64,000 bases of DNA from Mesorhizobium sp. (GTDB taxonomy: Bacteria; Pseudomonadota; Alphaproteobacteria; Rhizobiales; Rhizobiaceae). The stretch's first letter is position 1, and each line of letters opens with the position of its first letter. Location of the stretch: the NCBI GenBank assembly GCA_004020645.1, contig SAQL01000007.1:124001-188000 (forward strand), given 5' to 3'. Shown here piece by piece: positions 26,203 to 34,130 of this stretch. Both the position numbers and the translations under genes were made by a program. Under the pieces are notes generated by a model. The model had not been told where the DNA came from and ran no database searches. It saw only the letters and a list, made by a program, of their open reading frames with translations.

Positions 26203-27543
26203 TTGCTTAGGGTCGAACCCCCACCGTCCGACGAAGATCTGCTCGACCGCTTCCAGTTCGCGGCCTTCGGCTATTTTCTGGAAACCGTGAATCCCGAGAA
26301 CGGGCTGGTCGCCGACACCTCGCGGCCAAATTGGCCGGCAAGCATCGCGGTCGTCGGCTTCGCCCTGTCCTGCTATCCGGTCGGGGTCGAGCGCGGCTGG
26401 ATGACGCGAGACACAGCCGCGAAGCTGACGCTTGCCGCACTGCGCTTCTTCTGGAACAGCCGGCAAGGCAATGGCGACAACGTCACCGGGCACAAAGGCT
26501 TCTATTACCATTTCCTCGACATGCAGACCGGCCTGCGCGCCTGGCGATGCGAATTGTCGATGGTGGACACTGCGCTTTTGATGGCCGGCGTGCTCGTGGC
26601 TGGCGCCTATTTCACGGGCGACAATGGCGAAGAAACCGAAATCCGCGAGCTCGCGGAAGTGCTCTACCGGCGCGTCGACTGGAGATGGGCGCAAGGCAGC
26701 AATTCGACCTTGCGACAGGGCTGGAAGCCGAAGAGCGGTTTTCTGCGCTATGGCTGGGAAGGCTACAACGAAGCGACGATCCTTTACGTCCTGGCAATGG
26801 CCGCCCCCGACAAGCCAGCCTCGGACGACAGCTATGCCGGCTGGACGGCGACATATCAGTGGGAAAACATCTACGGCTACGACGTGCTCTATGGCGGCCC
26901 GCTGTTCATGCACCAATTCTCGCATGCCTGGATTGACTTCGATGGCATCCGGGATGCGTTCATGCGGGACAAGAACTCGGACTATTTCGAAAACAGCCGC
27001 CGCGCGACCTACCTTCACCGGGACTATGCGCGGTACAACCCCTCTGGCTATGACGGCTACGGCGAAGCACTTTGGGGACTTTCGGCGGGTGACGGACCCG
27101 GCAAATTCCGCGCGCGGATCGAGCGGCGGCCGCGCAGATTTTCCGGCTATGCGGCGCGCGGCGCACCGTTCGGCCCCGATGACGGAACGATCGCTCCGTG
27201 GTCGTATCTCGCATCGCTGCCCTTCGCGCCTGAAATCTGCCTGCCGGCGCTGCGCCACCTCAGAGAACGCCACCCTGAGGTGGTCGACAGTTTCAGGATG
27301 CCGAGCGGCTTCAACCCGACGCTTGCGAACCGGCGGAAGTACGGGCCGAGCGGCTGGATATCTGATGCGCATTATGGATTGGACCAAGGCATCGTCGTGC
27401 TGATGATCGAAAACCATCGCTCGCGCCTGATCTGGGACCTGATGCGGTCGAGCCCGCATATCCGTCGCGGCCTGTGTAAGGCCGGGTTCAGCGGCGGCTG
27501 GCTGTCGCAGCCGGCGAACCCTCCTCGCAAGGACCCCTGCTGA
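26203..27543 (+). CDS. Glycoamylase-like carbohydrate-active protein (GH144-type fold)
   Basis: The 446-residue protein begins at a TTG (26203) with GGAG 10 bp upstream; an in-frame stop at 26194 excludes longer forms. It resembles the bacterial 'glycoamylase' family (PF10091), whose studied members include endo-beta-1,2-glucanases (GH144). Recognisable are RFQFAAFGYFLETVNPENGLV near the start, GHKGFYYHFLD near 102, WEGYNEATILYVLAM, LFMHQFSHAW and GLSAGDGP. There is no signal peptide, so it should be cytoplasmic, which is unusual for a glucanase. Rhizobia make cyclic beta-1,2-glucans, which gives a possible substrate. Confidence 0.75.
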   Translation: MLRVEPPPSDEDLLDRFQFAAFGYFLETVNPENGLVADTSRPNWPASIAVVGFALSCYPVGVERGWMTRDTAAKLTLAALRFFWNSRQGNGDNVTGHKGFYYHFLDMQTGLRAWRCELSMVDTALLMAGVLVAGAYFTGDNGEETEIRELAEVLYRRVDWRWAQGSNSTLRQGWKPKSGFLRYGWEGYNEATILYVLAMAAPDKPASDDSYAGWTATYQWENIYGYDVLYGGPLFMHQFSHAWIDFDGIRDAFMRDKNSDYFENSRRATYLHRDYARYNPSGYDGYGEALWGLSAGDGPGKFRARIERRPRRFSGYAARGAPFGPDDGTIAPWSYLASLPFAPEICLPALRHLRERHPEVVDSFRMPSGFNPTLANRRKYGPSGWISDAHYGLDQGIVVLMIENHRSRLIWDLMRSSPHIRRGLCKAGFSGGWLSQPANPPRKDPC

Positions 27544-27643
27544 ATGACAGCTGTCGCTGTCGTGTCGGGCACGGAGACGTTCGCCCTTCCCAGCAACTCG
27601 CGCTTGCTGGGAAGGCCGTTCAATTTCGTCTGGCTTGGTTTAC

Positions 27644-29083
27644 TTAGCCGGCGAACGTGTAGGCGGTCTTTACCGTAGTGTAGAATTCCGCTGCGTAGCG
27701 GCCTTGCTCGCGCGGGCCATAGCTCGATCCCTTGCGTCCGCCGAAAGGCACGTGGAAGTCGACGCCCGCCGTCGGCAGATTGACCATCACCATGCCGGCC
27801 TCCGAGTTGCGCTTGAAATGCGTGGCGTGCTTGAGGCTCGAGGTGCAGATGCCCGACGTCAGCCCGAACGGCGTGTCGTTGGCTACCGCCAGCGCCTCGT
27901 CATAGTCCTTGGCGCGGATGACGTTGGCGACCGGCCCAAAAATCTCCTCGCGTGAAATGCGCATGGCGTTGGTGGCTTGCGTGAACAGCGCCGGTTGCAG
28001 GTAGAAGCCGCGGGTTTCGCGATCGAGCCGCTCGCCGCCGAAGGCGAGATCGGCGCCTTCCTGGCGGCCGATGGCGATATAGTCTTCGTCCTGCTTCAGC
28101 TGGCTCTGGTCGACGACGGGTCCGATCTGGGTTTTCGCATCGAGGGCGTCGCCGACGATCAGCTTAGCGAGGCGATCTTTCATCGCATCGACGAAGCGGT
28201 CATGGATGCCGTCCGTCACGACCAGGCGGGACGACGCCGTGCAGCGCTGGCCGGTCGAGAAGTATGCGCCATTGATCGCGCAGTCGACGGCGACGGCAAG
28301 ATCTGCATCGTCGAGCACGACAAGCGGGTTCTTGCCGCCCATTTCGAGCTGGTACTTGCGCATGTGCTCGACGCTGGCGGCAGCGACGCGCTTGCCGGTG
28401 CCGACCGAGCCGGTGAAGGTGATGGCATTGAGGTCAGGGCTGTCGAGCATGGCCTGGCCGACTATCGAACCCTTGCCCATGACGAGATTGAGCACGCCCT
28501 TCGGCAGGCCGGCACGGTGCAATATGTCGACAATGGTCCAGGCGCTCTCCGGAACCAGCTCGGCCGGCTTGAAGACGATGGTGTTGCCGTAGGCCAGGGC
28601 AGGAGCGATCTTCCACGCCGGGATGGCGATCGGGAAATTCCACGGTGTGATGATGCCGACGACGCCGACCGCTTCGCGTGTGATCTCGACACCGACCCCG
28701 GGCCGCACGCTTGGAACCAGCTCGCCCGACAGGCGCAGCGTCTCACCAGCAAAGAAATCGAAGATCTGGGCGGCCCGCACGGTTTCGCCAATACCCTCGA
28801 CCAGCGTCTTGCCCTCCTCGCGCGCCAACGCCCGGCCGATTTCATCTTTCCGCGCGGTGATCTCGTCCGAAGCCTTCCTCAACACCGCATGGCGTGCCAG
28901 CAGGCCCGATCGGGACCACGCCGGAAATGCCGCTTTCGCCGCCGCGATGGCCTGCCGAGCCTGCTCGGCGTCGCCCGACGCATATTCGCCGACCACGTCG
29001 GCGAGATTGGAAGGGTTGACGTTGCGGGAGCCGGCATCGCCCACCCACTCGCCATCGATGAGGTTCTTTCGAAACGGGATCAT
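27644..29083 (-). CDS. NAD(P)+-dependent aldehyde dehydrogenase (alpha-ketoglutarate semialdehyde type)
   Basis: The 479-residue enzyme has ITPWNFPIAIP near 146-156, FTGSVGTGKR near 228, the general base in LEMGGKNP near 252, and the catalytic cysteine in GQRCTASSR near 287. Closest remembered types are alpha-ketoglutaric or succinic semialdehyde dehydrogenases. The start ATG at 29083 has GGAAG upstream; the longer open frame to 29407 runs through the spacer repeat and is not used. It is divergent from the 2-hydroxyacid dehydrogenase gene. Confidence 0.92.
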   Translation of the reverse strand: MIPFRKNLIDGEWVGDAGSRNVNPSNLADVVGEYASGDAEQARQAIAAAKAAFPAWSRSGLLARHAVLRKASDEITARKDEIGRALAREEGKTLVEGIGETVRAAQIFDFFAGETLRLSGELVPSVRPGVGVEITREAVGVVGIITPWNFPIAIPAWKIAPALAYGNTIVFKPAELVPESAWTIVDILHRAGLPKGVLNLVMGKGSIVGQAMLDSPDLNAITFTGSVGTGKRVAAASVEHMRKYQLEMGGKNPLVVLDDADLAVAVDCAINGAYFSTGQRCTASSRLVVTDGIHDRFVDAMKDRLAKLIVGDALDAKTQIGPVVDQSQLKQDEDYIAIGRQEGADLAFGGERLDRETRGFYLQPALFTQATNAMRISREEIFGPVANVIRAKDYDEALAVANDTPFGLTSGICTSSLKHATHFKRNSEAGMVMVNLPTAGVDFHVPFGGRKGSSYGPREQGRYAAEFYTTVKTAYTFAG

Positions 29084-29185
29084 GTCGCTGTCTTCCTTGT
29101 CCTTCGATTGCCGTCTATCTGGACCACTGGCCGCCACACCGCAAGGCCGGCGGCAAAGTTCTGCTCCTCGACAGGCATGTGCTAA

Positions 29186-29230
29186 GCAGGTTTCGGAAAA
29201 GTGTTCGATGGTTTTCCGATAAAAACCTGC
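29186..29230. repeat. Dispersed palindrome in the divergent spacer
   Basis: An imperfect hairpin runs from GCAGGTTTCGGAAAA to TTTTCCGATAAAAACCTGC. It lies between the divergent aldehyde dehydrogenase and 2-hydroxyacid dehydrogenase genes. It is of the type I recall as a high-copy spacer repeat in Mesorhizobium. Confidence 0.6.
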
Positions 29231-29339
29231 GACAAACAAAAACCCGACAGGCGAAGCCCCGCAAGCCTGCTTGGGTGTCGAGGTGGTAAACCATGATTCC
29301 AGTGCGGTGCGACGCGGATCGCGCCAGGAGGAAGCTGCC

Positions 29340-30371
29340 ATGTCCGACAGCGCGTTGCCGCTGGTGATCAGCGCGCCCGAGCCACGCACGCTCGACCTGA
29401 TTTTCACGCCCGAGGCACTGGCGAGATTCCGCGCCAGATACCGTATCGTTGAAACGTCGCCAGAAGGCGTCGCGGCCCTGCCACACGATGTGCTTGCCGA
29501 GGCGCGCTACATCGTCGGCCAGCCGCCGATCGCGCCGGAGACGCTGGAAAGGATGACGGCGCTGCGCTGTGTCTTCAATGTCGAGAGCAACCTCATCAAC
29601 AACATGCCATATGAAACGCTGTTTTCGCGCGGCATCCATGTCGTCACCACGGGCATGGTGTTTGCCGAGCCGGTGGCCGAGCTCGGTCTTGCCATGGCGC
29701 TCAACCTTGCCCGCGACATCGTCGACGCCGATCTTGCGTTTCGTCAGGGCAATGAGCTGTGGGGTGGCGAGGGCAATCAGGCGGCGCGGCTTCTCTCCGG
29801 CGCGGATGTCGGCATCATCGGCTTCGGCGATCTCGGCCGTGCGCTCAACCGGCTGCTGTCGGGCTTTCGCACGCGGACCAAGGTTTTCGATCCGTGGCTG
29901 CCGCCCTCGATCCTGATCGAGAACGGCGTCGAGCCGGCTTCCCTCGACACGGTTTTGTCGAGTAGCGATTTCGTCTTCGTCGTCGCTTCGGTGACGAGCG
30001 AAAACCAGGGTTTTCTCGGCGCTGAGGCCTTTGCCAGGATGCGCAAAGGAGCCGCGTTCATCTTGCTCAGCCGCGCCGGCGTGGTCGATTTTCCGGCGCT
30101 GATGGACGCCGTTCGCAGCGGCCAGATCGTCGCCGCCAGCGACGTGTTTCCGGAAGAGCCGCTGGCGCAGGACCATCCCGTGCGCACCTTGCCCGGCTTC
30201 CTGCGCTCCGCCCATCGGGCCGGCGCGCTCGACATCGCCTTCAAGCGCATGGGGGACATGGTGCTGGAGGACATGGACCTGATCGACCGCGGTCTGCCGC
30301 CGATGCGTTCGAAGCGGGCCGAACGCGAAACCGTTTCGCGCATGCGCTCGAAGCCGGTCGACAAGAACTAA
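29340..30371 (+). CDS. D-isomer-specific 2-hydroxyacid dehydrogenase
   Basis: The 343-residue enzyme has the Rossmann motif GIIGFGDLGRAL near 155-166, then LLSRAGVVDF for the conserved arginine region and SAHRAGAL with the catalytic histidine. AGGAGG precedes the ATG at 29340. The family includes phosphoglycerate, hydroxypyruvate and other 2-hydroxyacid dehydrogenases. The exact substrate cannot be read. The tail after residue 315 (RSKRAERETVSRMRSK) is basic and likely disordered. Confidence 0.88.
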   Translation: MSDSALPLVISAPEPRTLDLIFTPEALARFRARYRIVETSPEGVAALPHDVLAEARYIVGQPPIAPETLERMTALRCVFNVESNLINNMPYETLFSRGIHVVTTGMVFAEPVAELGLAMALNLARDIVDADLAFRQGNELWGGEGNQAARLLSGADVGIIGFGDLGRALNRLLSGFRTRTKVFDPWLPPSILIENGVEPASLDTVLSSSDFVFVVASVTSENQGFLGAEAFARMRKGAAFILLSRAGVVDFPALMDAVRSGQIVAASDVFPEEPLAQDHPVRTLPGFLRSAHRAGALDIAFKRMGDMVLEDMDLIDRGLPPMRSKRAERETVSRMRSKPVDKN

Positions 30372-30399
30372 GACGTCAATGCAGCGCCTGCGCGGGTTC

Positions 30400-30885
30400 T
30401 CAGATGGTGAACGACCAAAACAGGCAGGCCAGAGTCGCAGCCGCGAAGACGACAAAGAACAGGCTTCTCAGCAGGATATTGCGGCGCAGCTCGTTCATGA
30501 AGAGATGGCAGCCGACGACGGCGGCGACAAACAGGAAGCGCCAATTCAGCAGTGCCGGCAAGATATTGCTTCGATCGAAAGCCCATCTGGCGGCGAGGCC
30601 GCCAATGATAGCCGCGAACAGCACGATGACTGTCCAGAAGATCGCATCCGCTGCGTTCGTCAGGACGACGCCGGCGATCCTGATCGGCAGGATCATCATC
30701 AGCAGCGCGCTGAAGAAGTACACGGCCGCGAGCGGGATAAACGTCCCGGCATCGGCGACGTCGTCCAGGCGTTTTGCGCCGATCGCACCATAGGGATAGC
30801 CATGCCTGGCCACTGCCAGGCTGAGAGCCATCAGCAGAGCCGTCAAAATGGCGACCAATGCGAATGAAGTGAGGGCTTTGCTCAT
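30400..30885 (-). CDS. Hypothetical membrane protein with four hydrophobic segments
   Basis: The 161-residue protein has segments at about 8-27, 50-72, 80-100 and 135-158. The motif RHGYPYGAIGAKRLDD follows the first helix. The ATG at 30885 has AGGA upstream. No family is recognised. It lies between the 2-hydroxyacid dehydrogenase (convergent) and nasA (same strand, 103 bp upstream), and the gap leaves room for its own promoter. Confidence 0.75.
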   Translation of the reverse strand: MSKALTSFALVAILTALLMALSLAVARHGYPYGAIGAKRLDDVADAGTFIPLAAVYFFSALLMMILPIRIAGVVLTNAADAIFWTVIVLFAAIIGGLAARWAFDRSNILPALLNWRFLFVAAVVGCHLFMNELRRNILLRSLFFVVFAAATLACLFWSFTI

Positions 30886-30988
30886 AAGGGTCCTGTTCGG
30901 AACGAATCGAATAAGGACGTTGGTAGCCCATGGTTTGTAAATTGCTGGTAAGCATCGAGACCCGGCGTGACAGAGTTTCTCGACCTAT

Positions 30989-33793
30989 TCACTCCGCCGC
31001 CTGAAGGCGTCGCGCCTCGATGAGGGTCCTGATCTCGGCGCGGCAGGAGCCGCAATTGGTGCCGGCATGCAAAGCCGCGCCGATCGCTTCGACGCTGGTG
31101 CAGCCGCCGCGCACCGCTTCGGCGATCTGATTGGCGCCAACCCCGAAACAGGAGCATACGACGGCACCACGGTCGACGCGATTGCCGCCGGGCCGCCCAG
31201 CCACGATCGCAAGCCGCCCGCGCCGATCGGCGTGATCCGCACTCAACTGCTCCACCGCCCAGCTGCGCGATACCGCGACCGGCTTTGGCGCAAGATAGAG
31301 CGCGCCAGCCAGCCGGCTGCCGGCGAAGCGGGCGAAGCGATAGTGTCCGCCGGCGGCATCATGATAGGCGAGCGTCTCACCTTGCACGTCCGCACCAAGA
31401 AGCGAGGCGGCAAAAGCTGTCCAGTCCCGGCCAGCTTCCAGCGCAAACTCAATGCGCCAGCCGGCGGCGCAGCGGGCGAGGCTCCAATAATCGGCGTCAA
31501 TCGAGGCCGGCCGTTCGGCAAGCACCGCGAAGCCGAAGGCGGCGGCAGCGAAGCGTTCGACGCGGGCGGCAACGTTCTTCGAGGCCGGCTGGCCTGAAAT
31601 CGCATCGGTGATGGGCGCCACCAGCGTATCGACGCGGGCGCGCGCGGAGAACTGGTCCGTCCAGTGCATCGGCGCGAAGACCGAGCCCGGGCGCTGCCGC
31701 GCTGTCACCAGCGCGCGAAGCAGGACCTCGCCACGCGTGGTCGATACGCGCACGATGTCGGCGTCGCCGATACCGAAGTGCTGCGCATCCGCCGGGTGGA
31801 TTTCGGCGAAGGGCTCGGCCAGGTGCTGCGATAGCCGCGGGCTCTTGCCGGTCCGCGTCATGGTGTGCCAGTGGTCGCGAACCCGCCCGGTGTTGAGGAT
31901 CAGCGGATAGACCGGGCTGGTGCGGGTTTCAACGGTTGGGCGAATGGCGATGAACTTCGCCTTGCGGTCGGGTGTGTAATAGCCGCCGTTGGCGAAGAAG
32001 CGAATATCCTCCCCCTTGAGGGGAGGGTCGGCGAGCGAGCTTTGCGCAGCAAGGCGAAGGAGACGGGGTGTGGTCGGAGAGGCGTCACCGACCCCACCCC
32101 GGCTCGCTTGTCTCGCTTCGCTCGACGCGCTCCCCGACCCTCCCCCCAAGCGGGAGGGTGAGGCCGGCGCTGGCCACTGGAAAGGCACCAGCGCGTCGTA
32201 GTCTTCTCCATCGACCCCGGCATATGCACCGATGTCGAAATCGCGCGCGCCGTCGTTATCGAACGCCGACAGGGCGGCGTGTTCGGCGAAGATATCGGCC
32301 GGCGACGGATGCGAAAACGCCTCGCCAAAACCCATCCGGTTGGCCACTTCGGCGATGATCCACCAGTCGGCTCTTGCCTCACCGGGCGTGGCCAAAAAGG
32401 CGCGCTGGCGCGAGATGCGGCGTTCCGAATTGGTGACGGTGCCGTCCTTTTCGCCCCATGCAGTGGCGGGCAGCCGGACATAGGCGTGGCGAACCGTGTC
32501 GGTCTTGGCCAGCACGTCCGATACCACTACAAACGGGCAGCCCTTGATCGCCGCCTCGACGACATCGGCATCCGGCATCGAATCGACCGGATTGGTCGCC
32601 ATGATCCACAGCGCCTTGATGCGTCCGTCGGCCACCGCCTGGAACATTTCGACCGCCTTCAGGCCGGGTTTTTCGGCGACGGCCGGTGCGCTCCAGAAGC
32701 GCTGCACGCGTTCGCGATGTTCGGGGTTTTCGATCTCCATATGCGCGGCCAGCATGTTGGCCAGGCCACCAACCTCGCGGCCGCCCATGGCGTTGGGCTG
32801 GCCGGTCACCGAAAACGGCCCGGCGCCGGGCTTGCCGATGCGGCCGGTGGCGAGATGACAGTTGATGATGGCGTTGACCTTGTCGGTGCCCGAGGACGAC
32901 TGGTTCACGCCTTGGCTGTAGACGGTCACCGTCTTCGCCGTCGCGGCGAACAGGCTATAGAAGCTGACAAGCTCGTCCTCGCCGAGGCCCGTGGCTGCGG
33001 CAACGCCGGCAAGGTCGAGCGCGGAGACGGCAAAAAGGGCTTGCTCGAAGCCGGTCGTGTGCGCCGTGACATAGGTGCGGTCCAGCGCGTTATGCTGGCC
33101 GAGATAGGCGAGCAGCCCTGTGAACAGCGCAACGTCGCCATCCGGCGCGATCGCCAGATGCATGTCGGCAATATCGGCGGTCATCGTGCGGCGCGGGTCG
33201 ATCAGCACCACCTTCATGTCGGGCCGCTTTTCCCGGGCAGCGGCAATGCGCTGGTAGAGCACCGGATGGCACCAGGCGAGATTGGAGCCGACCAGCACGA
33301 TCAGGTCGGCAAGCTCCAGATCCTCGTAACTGCCCGGCACCGTGTCAGAGCCGAAGGCACGGCGGTGGCCGGCGACCGACGAGGCCATGCATAGGCGCGA
33401 ATTGGTGTCGATATTGGCCGAGCCGATGAAGCCTTTCATCAGCTTGTTGGCGAGATAATAATCCTCGGTCAGCAACTGGCCGGAGACGTAGAAGGCGACC
33501 GCGTCGGGTCCGTGCTCGGCAATGGTTTGCGAGAAGGTCGAGGCGACGAGGTCGAGCGCTTCGTTCCAGTCGGTGCGGCGGCCGTGGATCTCCGGATAGA
33601 GCAGCCGTCCGTCGAGGTCGATCGTCTCGGCCAGCGCCGAGCCCTTGGAGCAGAGCCGGCCGAAATTCGCCGGATGGTCGGGGTCGCCGCGGACGGTTAC
33701 CTCACCATCCGCGGCGACCTTCGCCAGCACGCCGCAACCCACCCCGCAATAGGGGCAGGTGGTCCTCACCTCGCGCGCTTCGTCGATCTTCAT
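30989..33793 (-). CDS. nasA: Assimilatory nitrate reductase catalytic subunit with C-terminal BFD domain
   Basis: The 934-residue molybdenum enzyme reduces nitrate to nitrite in the cytoplasm. The N-terminal [4Fe-4S] cysteines are C13, C16, C20 and C48 (CPYCGVGC...CSKG). The molybdopterin domains follow, including SRLCMASSVAGHRRAFG. A C-terminal [2Fe-2S] BFD-like domain has C880, C882, C914 and C917, typical of NasA enzymes that take electrons from a flavoprotein or ferredoxin. The ATG at 33793 was chosen because the frame above it overlaps nirD. About 52 residues (544-595) are encoded by a palindromic repeat inserted in frame. It is last in the narK-nirB-nirD-nasA operon. Confidence 0.95.
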   Translation of the reverse strand: MKIDEAREVRTTCPYCGVGCGVLAKVAADGEVTVRGDPDHPANFGRLCSKGSALAETIDLDGRLLYPEIHGRRTDWNEALDLVASTFSQTIAEHGPDAVAFYVSGQLLTEDYYLANKLMKGFIGSANIDTNSRLCMASSVAGHRRAFGSDTVPGSYEDLELADLIVLVGSNLAWCHPVLYQRIAAAREKRPDMKVVLIDPRRTMTADIADMHLAIAPDGDVALFTGLLAYLGQHNALDRTYVTAHTTGFEQALFAVSALDLAGVAAATGLGEDELVSFYSLFAATAKTVTVYSQGVNQSSSGTDKVNAIINCHLATGRIGKPGAGPFSVTGQPNAMGGREVGGLANMLAAHMEIENPEHRERVQRFWSAPAVAEKPGLKAVEMFQAVADGRIKALWIMATNPVDSMPDADVVEAAIKGCPFVVVSDVLAKTDTVRHAYVRLPATAWGEKDGTVTNSERRISRQRAFLATPGEARADWWIIAEVANRMGFGEAFSHPSPADIFAEHAALSAFDNDGARDFDIGAYAGVDGEDYDALVPFQWPAPASPSRLGGGSGSASSEARQASRGGVGDASPTTPRLLRLAAQSSLADPPLKGEDIRFFANGGYYTPDRKAKFIAIRPTVETRTSPVYPLILNTGRVRDHWHTMTRTGKSPRLSQHLAEPFAEIHPADAQHFGIGDADIVRVSTTRGEVLLRALVTARQRPGSVFAPMHWTDQFSARARVDTLVAPITDAISGQPASKNVAARVERFAAAAFGFAVLAERPASIDADYWSLARCAAGWRIEFALEAGRDWTAFAASLLGADVQGETLAYHDAAGGHYRFARFAGSRLAGALYLAPKPVAVSRSWAVEQLSADHADRRGRLAIVAGRPGGNRVDRGAVVCSCFGVGANQIAEAVRGGCTSVEAIGAALHAGTNCGSCRAEIRTLIEARRLQAAE
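32008..32163. repeat. 156-bp palindromic repeat inserted in frame within nasA
   Basis: The outer arms CCTCCCCCTTGAGGGG (32008) and CAAGCGGGAGGGTGAGG (ending 32163) are inverted repeats that share GGGAGGGTCGG/CCGACCCTCCC. An inner hairpin pairs 32065-32077 with 32088-32100 at 12 of 13 positions. The length is 52 codons exactly. On the nasA strand the element is read without stops as a Gly/Ser/Pro/Arg-rich stretch, between sequences typical of NasA on both sides (FQWPAP before, RFFANGGYYTPD after). Confidence 0.8.
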
Positions 33794-33795
33794 GC

Positions 33796-34128
33796 TCAGG
33801 CCGCGCGGCTGGCCAGCGCTTCCAGCGCAATGAACAGACGCTCGCCCTCGATCCGCACCGGAATGGTGCGCACCGCACCTTCGTCGGCGCCGAGCGCCCT
33901 GCCGGTCTCCAGCGAAATCACCCAATTGTGTAGGGGACAGGTCACCGCCGCGCCATGGACGATGCCTTGCGAGAGCGGCCCGCCCTTGTGCGGGCAATGG
34001 TCTTCGATGGCGAACACCTGATCGTCTGCCGTGCGGAAGACGGCGATCTTGCCTTGAGGCGTGGCGACGCAGCGCGCGCCGCGGCGCGGAATGTCTGATA
34101 TCGAGCCGATTGACACCCAGTTCATCAT
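33796..34128 (-). CDS. nirD: Nitrite reductase small subunit (Rieske-type)
   Basis: The 110-residue NirD subunit is a Rieske-fold protein. It retains an iron-sulfur type motif with CPHKGGPLSQG near residue 46 and CPLHNW near 66, in which the Cys-x-His pairs are partly present (DHCPHKG, CPLHNW). It works with NirB in NADH-dependent reduction of nitrite to ammonium. The ATG at 34128 (or 34125) lies two bases after the nirB stop, and nasA begins 2 bp after its own stop, so the three genes are tightly coupled. Confidence 0.93.
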   Translation of the reverse strand: MMNWVSIGSISDIPRRGARCVATPQGKIAVFRTADDQVFAIEDHCPHKGGPLSQGIVHGAAVTCPLHNWVISLETGRALGADEGAVRTIPVRIEGERLFIALEALASRAA

Positions 34129-34130
34129 GA

